Assembly (NCBI GenBank): GCA_034359265.1
Contig: CP136890.1
Coordinates: 100,279,501-100,343,500, forward strand
Length of the DNA stretch: 64,000 nucleotides
Reading direction: 5' to 3'
DNA from: Canna indica
Taxonomy: Eukaryota > Streptophyta > Magnoliopsida > Zingiberales > Cannaceae
Below, piece by piece: positions 24,629 through 36,041 of the stretch. Each line of letters starts with the position of its first letter. Within the stretch, counting starts at the first letter, position 1. The position numbers and the translations under genes are program-made. Under the pieces are notes generated by a model. It did no database searches. It was given only the letters and a program-made list of their open reading frames with translations, and was not told where the DNA came from.

Positions 24629-26273
24629 TGTTGGTGAAATGGCCACAATAGAGGGGGGAGGGTGAATAGTATGTTAACTAATCTTATCGACTAATTCCAA
24701 TTTTAAATTTTTCTTAAACTACTTAGGCAATTTATAATTCAACGACTAAATGCGGAAGCGAGTAATGAAGATAAATAATGCGATACACAAATAGAACAAT
24801 ACTAACACAATTATTTATAGTGGTCCGACCTCAATGCCTACTCCACTACTTAAACACCCCACTTAGGATTTCATAACTAAGTTTATTAGATTATATTGTT
24901 TCCCTTACCAATAGGACTTTACACCGGAAAGTCTCCGCTCTCAAACTGGAGGTACTTCCACATCCAGAAGTATCCCACCTTCCTACCGAGAGCACTCTCT
25001 CACCTTAACTTAAGGGATAACTCAACTAATCATAGTAAACTACGTTTACACCGGTGGATATAAATCTCAAACACCAAGGCTACCACCTAATTTCAAGACC
25101 CACACTCTAAGTCTTACACAAACTCAAATACAATAAAATAAACAAGAAAATACACAACTTAATGGAACAATAAATCAAATAACTTATATTTAGCTCTAAA
25201 CAAAGTTTCCTAGCTTTCTCTTGATGCCTTTGATGATGAATCAATGAAGTCAAGGCTTACTCAATGAGTTGAGAGATCAAAGCTTGGGATTTCAAGAATG
25301 GTGGCTCAATCAAGCTCAAGGATCGTCAAAATATGGCTCAAGGTATGATGGATTAATGGGTGGAAGGCTTCTATTTATAAGCCTTGAGGAGATGACATGA
25401 AACAGGCTGCTCAACGGGCGAAAAACTAGCCGTTTCCATCACCCGATCGATCGTTGGTCGACCAGTCGATCGACCGAAAGCAAACTGCCGCTTTCTGGCA
25501 CACTTCTGTTGATCGACCGGTCGATCGAATTGGATACTGCCAGTTTTTGGCACCATTTGGTCGATCGAAACTGGGCAGACCGCACTTCTTGGTTTTTTTG
25601 CTTGTTTACTCATTTAATGGTTTCGTCTTCGCTAAGTCTACTTATATAACATTTCTTAACTTTAAGTTAATAACTTTAAAACATAAATATTATATAAGGA
25701 TTACCCCCTATTTAGATTCAATAACAATATCTTAAAAAATCAAAATCCTTAAGAATCAAAATCTAGTTTTTGAGGTCTAGTACAAATTTTCGGAAAACGA
25801 AAATTTCTTAATCTCTCGGGTCAAATATGGGTATGCTAAAGGCTTTCAAAAATTCCTTTAAAATATCTCGTTATCTAGTTTTTATCCAAGGAATAATTAC
25901 CGTCATTTTTGTATAAAGAAAATATCTAGGTCATATAGCCCTCCAAGGAGCTCCCTAGGCTTAGTGAATTTCAGGGCGATTTCCGGGTCTTCATATTTTG
26001 GGGTTCGGGTTTGGTTTTTTGGTTCTTTGCATTATAAAGAGGATTACATCACATTCTAGACACCATAAACCTAGCTAAACTCTAACTCCCCGAAGAATCC
26101 CAAGTGTCGACGAGCGCCCTTATTGATTTCTCTGATTTCTTCGATTTTTCCGATCGGGGACGTTGAGCGCTAACCGACTTGGAACCTGAAAGATTTCTCA
26201 ATGAAACATTAGTTCCATATTTGTTATCATCAAAACCGAGATTAAGACCAATGTAGAAAACCTTAGGCTAATA
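24629..26273 (+). mobile_element. Solo LTR nested inside an LTR of the same family
   Basis: 1645 bp, starting TGTTGGTGAAATGGCCACAA and ending AACCTTAGGCTAATA (expected CCAACA, altered). The flanks GGGAC/GGAAC are a 5-bp target duplication with one mismatch. Long parts match the outer LTR in the same order (GGAAAGTCTCCGCTCTCAAA, GAGCACTCTCTCACC, a GATCGATCG-rich block, GAACCTGAAA). Confidence 0.8.
25440..25580. repeat. GATCGATCG/GGTCGACC-rich repeat block, inner LTR
   Basis: About two units of 60-70 bp, each combining a palindromic string such as GATCGACCGGTCGATCGA with ACTGCCAGTTTTTGGC. Open frames across it (repeated Asp-Arg-Pro-Val) are a by-product of the repeat. The block recurs, longer, in the outer LTR. 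Confidence 0.7.
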
Positions 26274-26704
26274 GGAACAACTCAACTAATCCTTGTAAAC
26301 TAAGTTTACAATGGTGGGTTTAAGCCTTAACACTAAGGCAACCACCAACTCAATCAAACCTAGAAACCTATGATTACACACTTGATATACAATCAAAATA
26401 AACAACAAAATACAATAACAATTGGAGCAATAAATCAAACAATAAGTACTTAGCTCCAAAAGAAACTCCCTAGTCCTCTTGATGCCTTGAGATGATGAAT
26501 CGGTGAAGCTTGAAGGCTAAATCAATGTGTGGAGATCAAAACTAGGGTTCTTGCAAGGATGGCTCAATGAAAGTTTATAGAGATGCTTAGGATCACACTT
26601 TGAGGCTTGGAAGCATCAATGGTTTTCTAAATGAGTTTGGGATGAGTATTTATAATCTCCCAAACGAAATGGCTCGTCAACGGGCGTATTTTTGCCTATT
26701 GCCG

Positions 26705-27025
26705 ACGCTCGATCGCTTGTCGGTCGATCATCGATTGATCGATCGATCGACCGCCCAGCGACCGCTGGTATTTTGCGCTTTTACAGCTTTGTTCGGTCGA
26801 CCGGAGGGTCGATCGATTATGTCATGATTTAGCTTCTCTGTTGTCCGATCGATCGATCGGTCAACCGAAGTGAACACTGCCAGTTTTTGGCCTCGTTCGG
26901 TCGGCCGAACGGTCGACCAAAGTGGCCACTGCCAATTTTTGGCATTGTTCGGTCTACCGACCGATCGATCGAAGTGGCTACTACCATTTTCCAACTACAT
27001 TCAGTCGACTGACCGGTCAACCGAA
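26705..27025. repeat. Expanded GATCGATCG/GGTCGACC repeat block, outer LTR
   Basis: About five units of roughly 60 bp, each with a self-complementary TCGGTCGACC/GATCGATCGA part followed by ACTGCCAGTTTTTGGC or a variant. This LTR has more units than the nested one, so unit number changes between copies. Confidence 0.7.
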
Positions 27026-27165
27026 CCTAAGCTGAACTTGATTTTTTTCAGCCTTCTTCTTGCGCGCTTCGTTTCCAGGTTCCGGCCTTCAACGTGCGTC
27101 AACTTAGAGAGCTTTCCATGTATTCTTTAGACTCGTCCAATACGTCTTTGGTGCACTCATCGAAC

Positions 27166-27577
27166 TAGGGGTGTAAGTGAGCTGAGCAGCTCGTGAGCTA
27201 CTCGAGATCGACTCGATGAAAACTCGAGCTCGAGCTAAGTAATACTCGACTCGAGCGGCTCGCGAGCCTAATCGAGCTTCATATATTTATATATAATTAT
27301 ATAAATATTAATATTTCATATGAGGTTGAGCATAAACCCGAGTCGAGCCGAGCTTAATCGAGCTTGAACGAGCTCGATCACGCTTGAGAAAAATAAACGA
27401 GCCTAAATGAGCTTAAACGAGCCGAGCTTGAGTTACTTGAGTCGAGCTCGAGCCGATCTCGAGCCTGGATATTGAAGCTCGATCTAGCTCGAGTTCGAGC
27501 TCGAGCTCGACATTTCTTAAACGAGCAGAGCTTGAGCACAAGCAAGCTCGGCTCGGCTCGGCTCGATTACACCCCTA
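27166..27577. mobile_element. hAT-type MITE with perfect 8-bp target duplication
   Basis: 412 bp with ends TAGGGGTGTAA and TTACACCCCTA, flanked by CATCGAAC on both sides. The body is dominated by GAGCTCGAGC and CGGCTCGGCTCG strings and is strongly self-complementary. It is inserted in the outer solo LTR. Confidence 0.9.
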
Positions 27578-27847
27578 CATCGAACTTCGAGAGATTTCCA
27601 CGACGAACCCGAACGCGACGATCAATGTCCTTCCGATTTTTTTATTTCTTCAAAATTTTTCGATCGAGGACATGAAGAACTAATCGATATGGAACCTGAA
27701 AATATTTCTTCATGAAACATTAGTTCCATGTTTGTTATCATCAAAACCGAGTTTAAGACCAAGGCAGAAAACCTTAGGCCAACATTTTTTACTCTTAGAA
27801 AAACAAAAATAGTTGAAAAATATTAGTATTTTTACCTATGTCTAAAG

Positions 27848-28395
27848 TAGGGATGTCAACGGGGCGGGGCGGGTACGGGGGGGTGCCTACCCGTTACCCG
27901 CCCCACAAAATAAACGAGTACTCGCTACCTATTTATTCTCCGCGGGTATCAAAAATGGATGCTCATTTAATTACCCGCGGGGGGACGGATACCCACGGGT
28001 ATTAACGGATACCCACGGGTATTAGCGGGTACCCATGACATTTTAAAAATATATAAATTATAATATTTTATTAACACTTTAACTCTTCAAATATTTGGAT
28101 AACAACTTTAATTATAACAATTTTATTTTGATAAACACAACATTTTGATAACAACATTATCATAAGTTTTCAAAATATAAAGTATATGAGTATTGAATTA
28201 TGTTAGGGTTTTTTTAGTATATGTACCGAGGATAATATTGTAATTTACTAAATTTCACGGGTAACGAGGTACGAATATTATAGTACCCGTACCCACCTCA
28301 TATAATAAACGGGTAAGAAAAATTACCCACAAAATCCCCGCGGGTAGGAAACTACCCCACATACCCGTCATAAATGGGTAATATTGTCATCCCTA
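27848..28395. mobile_element. hAT-type MITE with perfect 8-bp target duplication
   Basis: 548 bp. Ends TAGGGATGTCAACGGGG and TATTGTCATCCCTA, flanked by GTCTAAAG on both sides. The subterminal DNA is rich in CCCGCGGGTA and TACCCGTTACCC motifs and the centre is AT-rich. A second copy lies at 34142-34682. Confidence 0.9.
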
Positions 28396-28611
28396 GTCTA
28401 AAGGTAGAAATGGTTTTTTTCTTAGAAATGGGTAAAAATACTAATATTTTTCAACTATTTTAGTTTGTCTAATGGTTAAAAAATTATCAAAAATAAGTTT
28501 AGGGGTATTTTTACTCATTTCTAATAGTTCGAGGGTATTTTTAACTATTTTCGTTTGTTTAAGAGTAAAAATTAATCAAAGAGGAGTTTAGGGATATTTT
28601 TACCTCATTTT

Positions 28612-28798
28612 CAAGTGAAGCTCGGCCACATAAGATGTCACGAAAAATGACACGTGACAATTATGTACTAACAAGGGCAATTTTAGTCCAAAATATATTT
28701 CAGGGTAAATTTGTACATTTTTCAATATTTTAGGGGCAAATTTGTATTTTTTTTCAATACGTGAGGGACAAATTTGACCATTTTCCCTTGAATAAAAT
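28612..28798. repeat. Half of a GGGCAATTTTAGTCC foldback element
   Basis: Reads TGACACGTGACAATTATGTA, then GGGCAATTTTAGTCC and GGGCAAATTTGTA. It matches, inverted, the arm at 29555-29661 and, directly, the arm at about 33990-34100. Its own partner arm is absent here, so it is a truncated copy. Confidence 0.6.
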
Positions 28799-29186
28799 CT
28801 ATATGGTGCTCAGCCAACGCGTTTTATGTCCATTGCACGATTTCTGCAAGTTTGACTTCTACCTTAGAATTTAACAAATAGTTTAGTAAATTTCTTGAGA
28901 AATATAGATTTTAAAGATAAAACAAAACCAATATTCAAAAAGATATATCTTGATTACTAAAATAAAAATTAGATTAAATTTAATTATTAGTAACATAGTG
29001 GTAATGCTTGCGTTTGTAAATCGTGATGGTGTTGTTTTATTCAGCTAACATCTTGGCTTTTGATATCATTTGCTATTTGTTTTGCTTTTTTTAATCTATT
29101 TATTAATTTCTTTCTTTTACGTGTATATTACAAGATTCATGAGACTTTTTATTTTTTCAGTTTGTAGTTTCTCATAGTTACTATTG
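28799..29186. other. Short intergenic stretch, nothing recognised
   Basis: No gene or repeat end identified between two transposon remnants. It is a candidate for surviving original DNA of the duplicated unit, but I could not match it to the region around the third cystatin. Confidence 0.3.
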
Positions 29187-29440
29187 TAGGGGTGAGCACA
29201 GATCGAGACGTTCTGATTGTCCCGGTCCGACCTGCCTTGAAAGTTCGGGGAGAATCTTGTCCCAATTCATAATTGGGAAGGGACCGGGACAAATTCGGGA
29301 TGCTTCATATTCGGGATCGAGACTGGGACACATATTTGCGTTCCGACTCAAAATCAGGACGGGATCGAGACATACCAAATATTTGAGTAAATAATTAAGA
29401 AAAAATATCATTCTTACAACACAAAGTATAATTGTCAAGC
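29187..29440. mobile_element. hAT-type MITE end (TAGGGGTGAGCA)
   Basis: Starts TAGGGGTGAGCACAG and continues with GGGATCGAGAC/GGGACCGGGAC phrases usual in this MITE class. The second terminus was not found. No protein. Confidence 0.45.
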
Positions 29441-31089
29441 TTATATTTTCTTAATTTTGGTAAAGATGATATTAACATTACTCTTATAGTATTAATTAGA
29501 ACTACATTAATTAATGATAATACTATATAAAAGAAAAAATAGTTAAATTTGTTCAAGGAGTATTGAAAATGGTGTAAATTTGCCCCTTAAATATGTTTTG
29601 GGCCAAAATTACCCTATTTAGTATATAATTGTCACATGTCATTTTACGCTGTGACATCTTAGGGCCTGTTTGGTTATCGAAACCAAATTTATTTTCATGA
29701 TTTCAATTTCACTGAAACCAAAACTATTTACGAAACTGTGGTTAGTTCAACGTTTTCATGAAACTGAATCAAAACCAGAATGAAAATAAAATCATTTTTC
29801 TAAATAAAAAAAATATTATAATGTTGTTTTCTATGGTTTCGAGACCATCGGTTCGTTATCAAAATGCAGTTGCACTTTTGTAATTATAAATATTTTTTAT
29901 AAAATTAATTAATTTAAAAATAAATCAAATTATATCTAATTTTTAAAAATAAAAATAAAAATCATTATTTTCAACTCAAACTATTATCTTAAATTTACAA
30001 ATTAATTAAACCAATTTATATCTAATTGAGTCAAACCCAAATTTTAAATAACTCAATTTTGTTAAAGTTGATCTATTTATAATTTAATCAAAACTAATTT
30101 TAGACCATTGAACTTATTTTTTCTAAAATTTTATAATAACTATTAATTAACTTTTATATCTAATTGAACAAAAAAATCTTAAATTACTAATAACTTAATT
30201 AATTAAATCATATAAATATTTTATAGTAATATTAGCAAATATTGAATTTTGTAAACTAACTAAACATTTAATTACTAGTAAAAATGTTCAAGAAAAATTA
30301 ATATTATTTTTTATATCCAAATAAATATTCACTGGTTTCAACTAACTAAAACTTGTCACACCCCAAACCCGGTATGATCGGTCAGGATACGCCACGTACC
30401 CCGAAGCCTAACTCAACTCAAACACAACAACAATAACCTGAACAATGAGAGATTTTTTTTTAAAAAAGAACATACATGACATCACGAACCAAACCAAACC
30501 AAAACTCAATATGAACACACTAAACAAGTTATTAAGAAGGAGTTCAAATAAATAAATAAGACTCCTCAAATAAAATAAAATGCGGAAACCACGACCCGAG
30601 TCAACATGACTCAACAATCCAAAGAGACACTAAAATAATTCAGGTATTCTCCTCGATCACGACATGTCACGAGACCCGCTGCCCTGCCGCCATCAGCTGC
30701 GCTATTACACCTCAATTCCTCTCTGATCTAACTCAGGTACTGCAAAATAATAGTAATGAGGGGTAAGTCCAACTAGGACTTAGTGAGCAGATCAGTCCTC
30801 AATTCACCAAGTCAATCATCATGCATAAAAACATAAATAGTCGATATAAATAGTGTAACAGTAACATGAGAAGAAACCAACAATAATACATCCAACTCTA
30901 TGCACGAAGTCAATATCCGTCAACAAGCATAAAATATCTATGACAATAAAATAGGAAAAATGCAACACCTCAATCATATGCATGCAATGCAACACCTCAA
31001 TCATATGCATGCTCCCCGAATCTGTCGGTCCCACAGAGCCACATAGGGTAGGCAGACGGGTGGCCGCCGAACTACCACCCAGCTCAGTG

Positions 31090-31290
31090 CCGTCTCTTTG
31101 GGGCATGCCCTCCCCTCACCGGCACTAGCTCTTCCGAGCTAGCATATTGGGGCTTACGTTCCCCTCACCTGCTCGGGTCTTCAGACTATCTCTTTGGGGT
31201 ATAATCTCCCATCACCAGTCGAACTTTCGGAATAAGGCCAACGCTATCTCTTTGGGGCATACCCTCCCCTCACCAGTGAGGCTTCCGGGA
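31090..31290. repeat. Tandem repeat within the LTR
   Basis: About four degenerate units of 50-70 bp, each with CTCTTTGGGG(C/T)ATA or TTGGGGCTTACG, followed by CCTCCCCTCACC. Part of the LTR structure. Confidence 0.6.
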
Positions 31291-31893
31291 AATGCAACAA
31301 GCACATCACAATACCACACACGCAAGTATATAAGTATGAACAATATGTGCTATCAACAAGTAATAAAGGGTATGTCAAGTGCATACCTCATCCTCCACCT
31401 CCCCCTACTATACATCACAATCATATACAGATATATATGTAGAAATATCGCTCATATAATATGAACACTCAGCACAAATAAACAATCATAAAATAAAATT
31501 ATGACACTGTAAGAAAGGAAACACGTGTATCATGAAAGTAGTGCAAAAAGAAACTCCAACTGTAAATCAATGGACTGGAACATGATAAAATATCTCGTCA
31601 TAGAAATAACTGATCTAGGATAAAATTTACCTTGTTAATTACAATATCCATGAATCATCTCATATCGAATCATAAAAATATATAAAATATGATTTTTCAG
31701 CTTGGCACGCAAAACAAGGCGACGTCCGCCTACTATTTTCAAAATCTGAAGGTCTGATGGCGAAACAAACCTCACTGATGAATCCAGAACGTCGATTAGG
31801 TAAAAATTCATATATAACATGAATATTTTTGCTAACTATAAAGCATCCAAATAATTATTTAGAATAATAGAAATAATGCCTAAATTTATTTAT

Positions 31894-32442
31894 GGGAAAA
31901 TCATACTTTTGGTCCCCACAGTTTTCTTCAATTTTGGTTTTAGTCCCTATAGTTTCAAAATTTTGGTTTAGTCCCCCACACTTTACTTCCGTTTAGGATT
32001 TGGTCCCTACCGTCAAATAAGGTTTAAACGGTGCTGACGTGGATAATATGTGCTGACTGGACAATGCTGACGTGGAGCCTGCAGGAACCAACTTTGTAAA
32101 CTATAGAGACTAAAACCAAAATTTTATAAACCATGAGGACTAAAACCAAAATTTTGTAAACTATAGGGACTAAAACCAAAATTTTATAAATTATAGGAAA
32201 AATAATTAATTAAATTTTGGTTTTAGTCCATATAGTTTACAAAGTTGGTCCCTACAGGCTCCACGTCAGCATTGTCCAGTCAGCACATATTATCCACGTC
32301 AGCACCGTTTAAACCTTATTTGATGGTAGGGACCAAATCCTAAACGGAAGTAAAGTGTGGGGACTAAAATCAAAATTTTAAAACTATAAAGATTAAAACA
32401 AAAATTGAAGGAAACTGTGGGGACCAAAAGTATGATTTTTCC
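31894..32442. repeat. Foldback MITE inside the LTR
   Basis: The left end GGGAAAATCATACTTTTGGT pairs with the right end ACCAAAAGTATGATTTTTCC. Both arms carry GTCCCTACCGTCAAATAAGG (or its complement) and TGCTGACGTGGA. The flanks TTTATTTA on both sides give an 8-9 bp target duplication, as for Mutator-like elements. Confidence 0.85.
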
Positions 32443-32504
32443 TTTATTTAATAAACCACTGTTAGAATAAATATAACGGTGTTATAATCAATAAACCAGT
32501 ATTG

Positions 32505-32995
32505 AAATCTCAGCCCTTCATCTAAACATGATCACACCATAACCTTCCATCTAATATGATGCAATCACAGCCCTCTATTTAATATGATGCAATCTCAGCC
32601 TTATATATAACCAGATGCAATCACCACCCTCCATTTATACGATGAAATCATGACCTTACATCTAATCAGATGCAATCATAGCTCTCCATCTAACCAGATG
32701 CAAACACAACTCTCCATCTGCATGATGCAATCACAGTCTTACATCTAACCAGATGCAATCACAGCTCTCCATCTAACCTGATGCAATCTCGGCCTTCCAT
32801 CTAACATGATGCAATCTCAGCCTCCCATCTAACATGATGCATCCACAGCCTTACATCTATCCTGATGCAATCCTATCCCTCCATCTACATGATGAAATCA
32901 AAGCCTTACATCTACACCAGATCAAATCTCTGCCTTTCATTTCAACCAATTCAATCCAACCCTCCATCTCACCCAAATCAATCTCAGCCCTTCAT
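32505..32995. repeat. Minisatellite, about 28-bp unit
   Basis: Some 15 or more degenerate units of the form CCATCTAAC-(A/C)-TGATGCAATC followed by ACAGCC or a variant, lying tandemly. Some units have insertions and deletions of a few bases. Restricted to this LTR copy. Confidence 0.8.
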
Positions 32996-34141
32996 TTCAT
33001 CTCCCCCACCTAGGTCATCTTCATGTTCTCCTCCCCTCATCCACCACCGCCGCCGCCCCTTCCCTAGCCACCGCCGTCGCTCACCGACGGGGTCCGGCCG
33101 GACGGGGACCCCGCTGGGTCTTCTGTCGTCCGACGGCGGCTCCCGCCGCCTAGCGCTCGGCGGCAGGAAGGACAACGATTTTTACTTCCGATTTGATACA
33201 AGAAAACACATCAAAATCGACGAAAAACTCCGAAATATAAGAACAACGACATGAATCAATAATTGGAGAAAAGAAGGACTAAATCCACTCACCGAACGGA
33301 GAGAAAACGGAAGAAAAAGGACGCGCATGATCTTCCCCGATCGACGCTGATGAACTCACGAAAATTCGACTCTGGCAGCTCCTCCTCCTCGACGGTGCCC
33401 TCTCTCTCCTCTCTCCTTTGGCTCGGATAACGCATGGCTCAAAACCCCTGGCTGCACACCCCAGGGTCTAATTTATAGATACCGATTGGGTCCAAATGAC
33501 CAAAATACCCCTATCTAAGAGATCTGACTTAAACAACCCATAACTCATCTGATCTAACTCCAATTCGAGATCCGATTGCACCGCCAAATTCACCTCAAGA
33601 CCCTCTATCACCCTAACATGCTAAATCATAGAGATAAGACAAATAAATTTCTCTTAATATTTCTACATTAAATGCTTACTCGGGTCTAATCCCGAAGCTT
33701 CCCGACAATCCGCGCTAACTAGGGCCCACGATCCCCCACTCCATAATAAAATATTATTATTAAGATTTTTAGGTATTACAAAAATATTGTTGTTTTAATT
33801 AATCAAACACATTTTTAGAAAACTGAAAACTAGAAAACAAAATCAAGTTTTCGAAATTGAGTTTTCAGTTTCACTGAAATCAAACCAGAAAATAGTTTTC
33901 GCTAACCAAACAGCACCTTATGTGACTGAACTTCACTTGCCACATTGCCTTTCGTTTGCTGACGTGGAATTCTATTAAGAAAAAAAGATAAAATTGATCC
34001 AATTATATAACGTAGAGGGCAATTTTAGTCAAAAACATAGTTAAGAGACAAATTTACATATTTTTCAATACTTCAATGGTAAATTTGGCTCTTTTCCATA
34101 TATAAATCAATTGCTATAATATGTTGGTGTCCATTGCAATT

Positions 34142-34682
34142 AGGGATGTCAACGAGGCGGGGAGGGTACGGGGGGTGCCTACCCGCTACCAGCCACGCGA
34201 CATAAATGGATACCCGCAACCCATTTATTCCCCGCGTGTATCAAAAATGGGTACCCATTTAATTACCCGCGGGGGACGGATACCCACGGGTATTGACGGG
34301 TACCCATGGCACTTTAAAAAAGATATAAATTATAATATTTTCATAACACTTCAACTCTTGAAGTATTTTGATAAAAACTTTAAGTATAACAACTTCATTT
34401 TGATAAACACATAATATTTTAATAGCAACATCATCATAAGATTTCAAAACATAAAGTATATGAGTATTGAATTATGTTAGGTTATTTTTAGTATATGTAC
34501 ATATGGTAATATTATAATTTACTAATCATCGCGGATAACGGGTATCCGCGGGTACGGGTACTATAATACCAATACCCACCCCCATATAATAAACGGGTAA
34601 GAAAAATTATCTGCAAAATCCCCGCGGGTAGGAAACTACCCCCCATACCCATCATAAACGAGTAAATACCCGCGGGTATCTG
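34142..34682. mobile_element. hAT-type MITE at the junction of the tandem duplication
   Basis: Starts TAGGGATGTCAACGAGGCGG and matches 27848-28395 along most of its length. The expected terminal TTGTCATCCCTA is missing, replaced at about 34680 by the start of duplication copy B. It therefore lies exactly at the junction between the two copies. Confidence 0.75.
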
Positions 34683-35402
34683 CCTAAATTTTTTTTCTCT
34701 TCTCTCCATTATTCATCATCGTCATTGGTGTCTTGTGATCCGACCATCTCCACCAACCTCGATAGATAAAAACAATCACTTGACACTCATCCTCTCTTAT
34801 TTTTCGTCATCGCTAGGGCTATGAGGGCCTTCAAAATCCATTTTCTCTTTCTTATAAGATCCTAAATGTAGTTTTAAGAATTCATAGAGGCTAAGATTTG
34901 GAGAAAGAAGAATTAAGACGAGAGAAGAGGAGAGGAAATATTGAAAAAGATATTTAGAGTTTTCATTTCGACTTGAATTGGTCAAAAATCGGCACGAATG
35001 AGGCAAGAGAAGATCTCAAGCGATGGATATCGATGCAAGCAAATCAGAGAAATGCTATTTTAGTGAAACAACATATTGAACTAGATTTGACTTTGGTTCA
35101 GCAGCTATTCAATTTTTAGCCACCCTAAATCAAATGCCGAGGATATTTGAGACAGACCGAAATAATTGGTTCTAAATCTCATAATTTTCGGACAAAATTA
35201 TAAATTATGTAATCACCGAAAGAGAAGTTTTGGTTTCGATAAATTGATGAATTTCTTTTTAGTGCCATTAGTACCTTAAAAACCAACAAAATCAGTAAAC
35301 TCGATTCTATTAATCCATCGCATGAATTAAAGAAATTTATTAATTACGCAAAAAAACGATCACGAATGATCTACAAATTATTTCATGATGACATCGATGT
35401 CA

Positions 35403-36041
35403 TCAGTTGCTAATCTCCACGAATGAAACGAGCTTTAATTCGCTCTTGAGAGACTCAAATACTACCGCCAGATACGTGTCAACGCTACCACTCTTCGATT
35501 TGGCATTGAGCAATAGTCGATAGTTGATTCCGGCCACCACTTGCATCTCAGCCTTGACCACGTTGACCAACTCAAAGCTCGCTCCCTGTTGCTTGTTGTT
35601 CTCTGATACAGCAAACTGCGCCAACTTTTGAATATGGGGATCACTAGTGCCGCCATTGATTGGCTGCCATCCTCCCACAAGGATGTCGTTATTAATCTTC
35701 ACGAATGAAACGAGCTTTAACTCGCTCTTGAGAGACTCAAATACTACTGCTTGAAATGCGTCAACGCTACCACTCTTCGATTTGGCATTGAGCAACAGCC
35801 GGTAGTTGATTCCGGCCACCACTTGCATCTCAGCCTTGACCACGTTGACCAACTCAAAGCTCACTCCCGGTTGTTTGTTGTTCTCTGATATAGCAAATTG
35901 CGCCAACTTTTGAATATGGGGATCATTAGTGCCGCCATTGATCGGCTGCCATCCTCCCACAAGGTTGTCACGGGCAGCAATAGCTTGATGACTAAAAAGC
36001 ACGACACAGAACAGCAAGGATAAGAAAATGGTAGTTCTCAT
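35403..36041 (-). CDS. Phytocystatin B with two tandem cystatin domains
   Basis: A single exon of 212 residues: signal peptide (1-22, ending HQAIA), then two cystatin domains in direct succession (about 23-118 and 119-212) with no spacer. Each has VGGW, LAQFAISENN or LAQFAVSENN, and QVVAG; both lack the PW pair, reading SLKSELKLVSF. The domains are nearly identical to each other and to cystatin A, so the second domain looks like a recent internal duplication after the segment duplicated. Multi-domain cystatins can bind several papain-like proteases. An in-frame ATG at 36137 was rejected because the conserved TATA box (36113-36119) lies downstream of it; ATG 36041 matches cystatin A. Confidence 0.93.
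   Translation of the reverse strand: MRTTIFLSLLFCVVLFSHQAIAARDNLVGGWQPINGGTNDPHIQKLAQFAISENNKQPGVSFELVNVVKAEMQVVAGINYRLLLNAKSKSGSVDAFQAVVFESLKSELKLVSFVKINNDILVGGWQPINGGTSDPHIQKLAQFAVSENNKQQGASFELVNVVKAEMQVVAGINYRLLLNAKSKSGSVDTYLAVVFESLKSELKLVSFVEISN

Larger units (their letters stand above)
24246..27784 (+). mobile_element. Solo LTR, outer member of an LTR-in-LTR nest
   Basis: It starts TGTTGTGGAAATAGCCAC and ends CCTTAGGCCAACA, flanked by TTTTT on both sides (in a T-rich target). Its pieces are 24246-24628 and 26274-27784; the gap is a second LTR of the same family, and a MITE at 27166-27577 is a further insertion. No gag, pol, primer-binding site or polypurine tract was seen, so this is a solo LTR left by recombination. 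The element class (Gypsy or Copia) cannot be told from the LTR. Confidence 0.8.
24062..28611. repeat. Second copy of the same foldback family, split by insertions
   Basis: The left part is 24062-24245. It resumes at 27785-27847 and again at 28396-28611. The pieces together match 23527-23992 (same GTAAAAATACT and CGTTTGTTTAAG motifs). The gaps are a nested pair of solo LTRs and a hAT MITE, both with target duplications cut from this element's own sequence. Confidence 0.8.
30354..33780 (+). mobile_element. Long solo LTR (3.4 kb), TGTCACACCCC family
   Basis: Begins TGTCACACCCCAAACCCGG and ends TTTTTAGGTATTACA (TG...CA), flanked by AAACT/AAAAT (4 of 5 match). It contains no gag-pol frame. It is related to the inverted LTR at 39191-41592 (shared TGTCACACCCC end, CCCGAAGCCTAACTC, and the TAAGTCC...CTCA block). 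The length is inflated by an internal foldback MITE (31894-32442), a 31.1-31.3 kb tandem repeat and a minisatellite. The GC-rich frame at 32865-33254 is low-complexity and not taken as a gene. Confidence 0.75.
29662..33917. mobile_element. Harbinger/Tourist-type element split by a solo LTR
   Basis: The ends GGGCCTGTTTGGTTATCGAA and TTCGCTAACCAAACAGCACC are inverted repeats flanked by TTA (29659-29661, 33918-33920), the target-duplication type of PIF/Harbinger. Without the LTR at 30354-33780 it is about 830 bp and AT-rich, with no transposase, so it is non-autonomous. Confidence 0.75.
29555..34105. repeat. GGGCAATTTTAGTCC foldback element, opened by a Harbinger-type insertion
   Basis: The left arm 29555-29661 is the inverse of the right arm at about 33990-34100 (TTTGCCCCTTAAATATG against its complement, and CACATGTCATTTTA). 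The gap 29662-33917 is an element flanked by TTA. The intact foldback would be near 300 bp. No coding sequence. Confidence 0.6.

Noticed and set aside
25371..27130. Several open frames with repeated Asp-Arg-Pro/Ser-Ile-Asp-Arg
   Set aside because: They are open on both strands because the GATCGATCG repeat lacks stops; they do not look like a protein.
32505..32995. CRISPR-like array
   Set aside because: The units are contiguous and degenerate without unique spacers, and the host is a plant.
32865..33254. Pro/Ser/Arg-rich open frame
   Set aside because: It spans the end of a minisatellite and GC-rich low-complexity DNA inside a solo LTR; no domain is visible.
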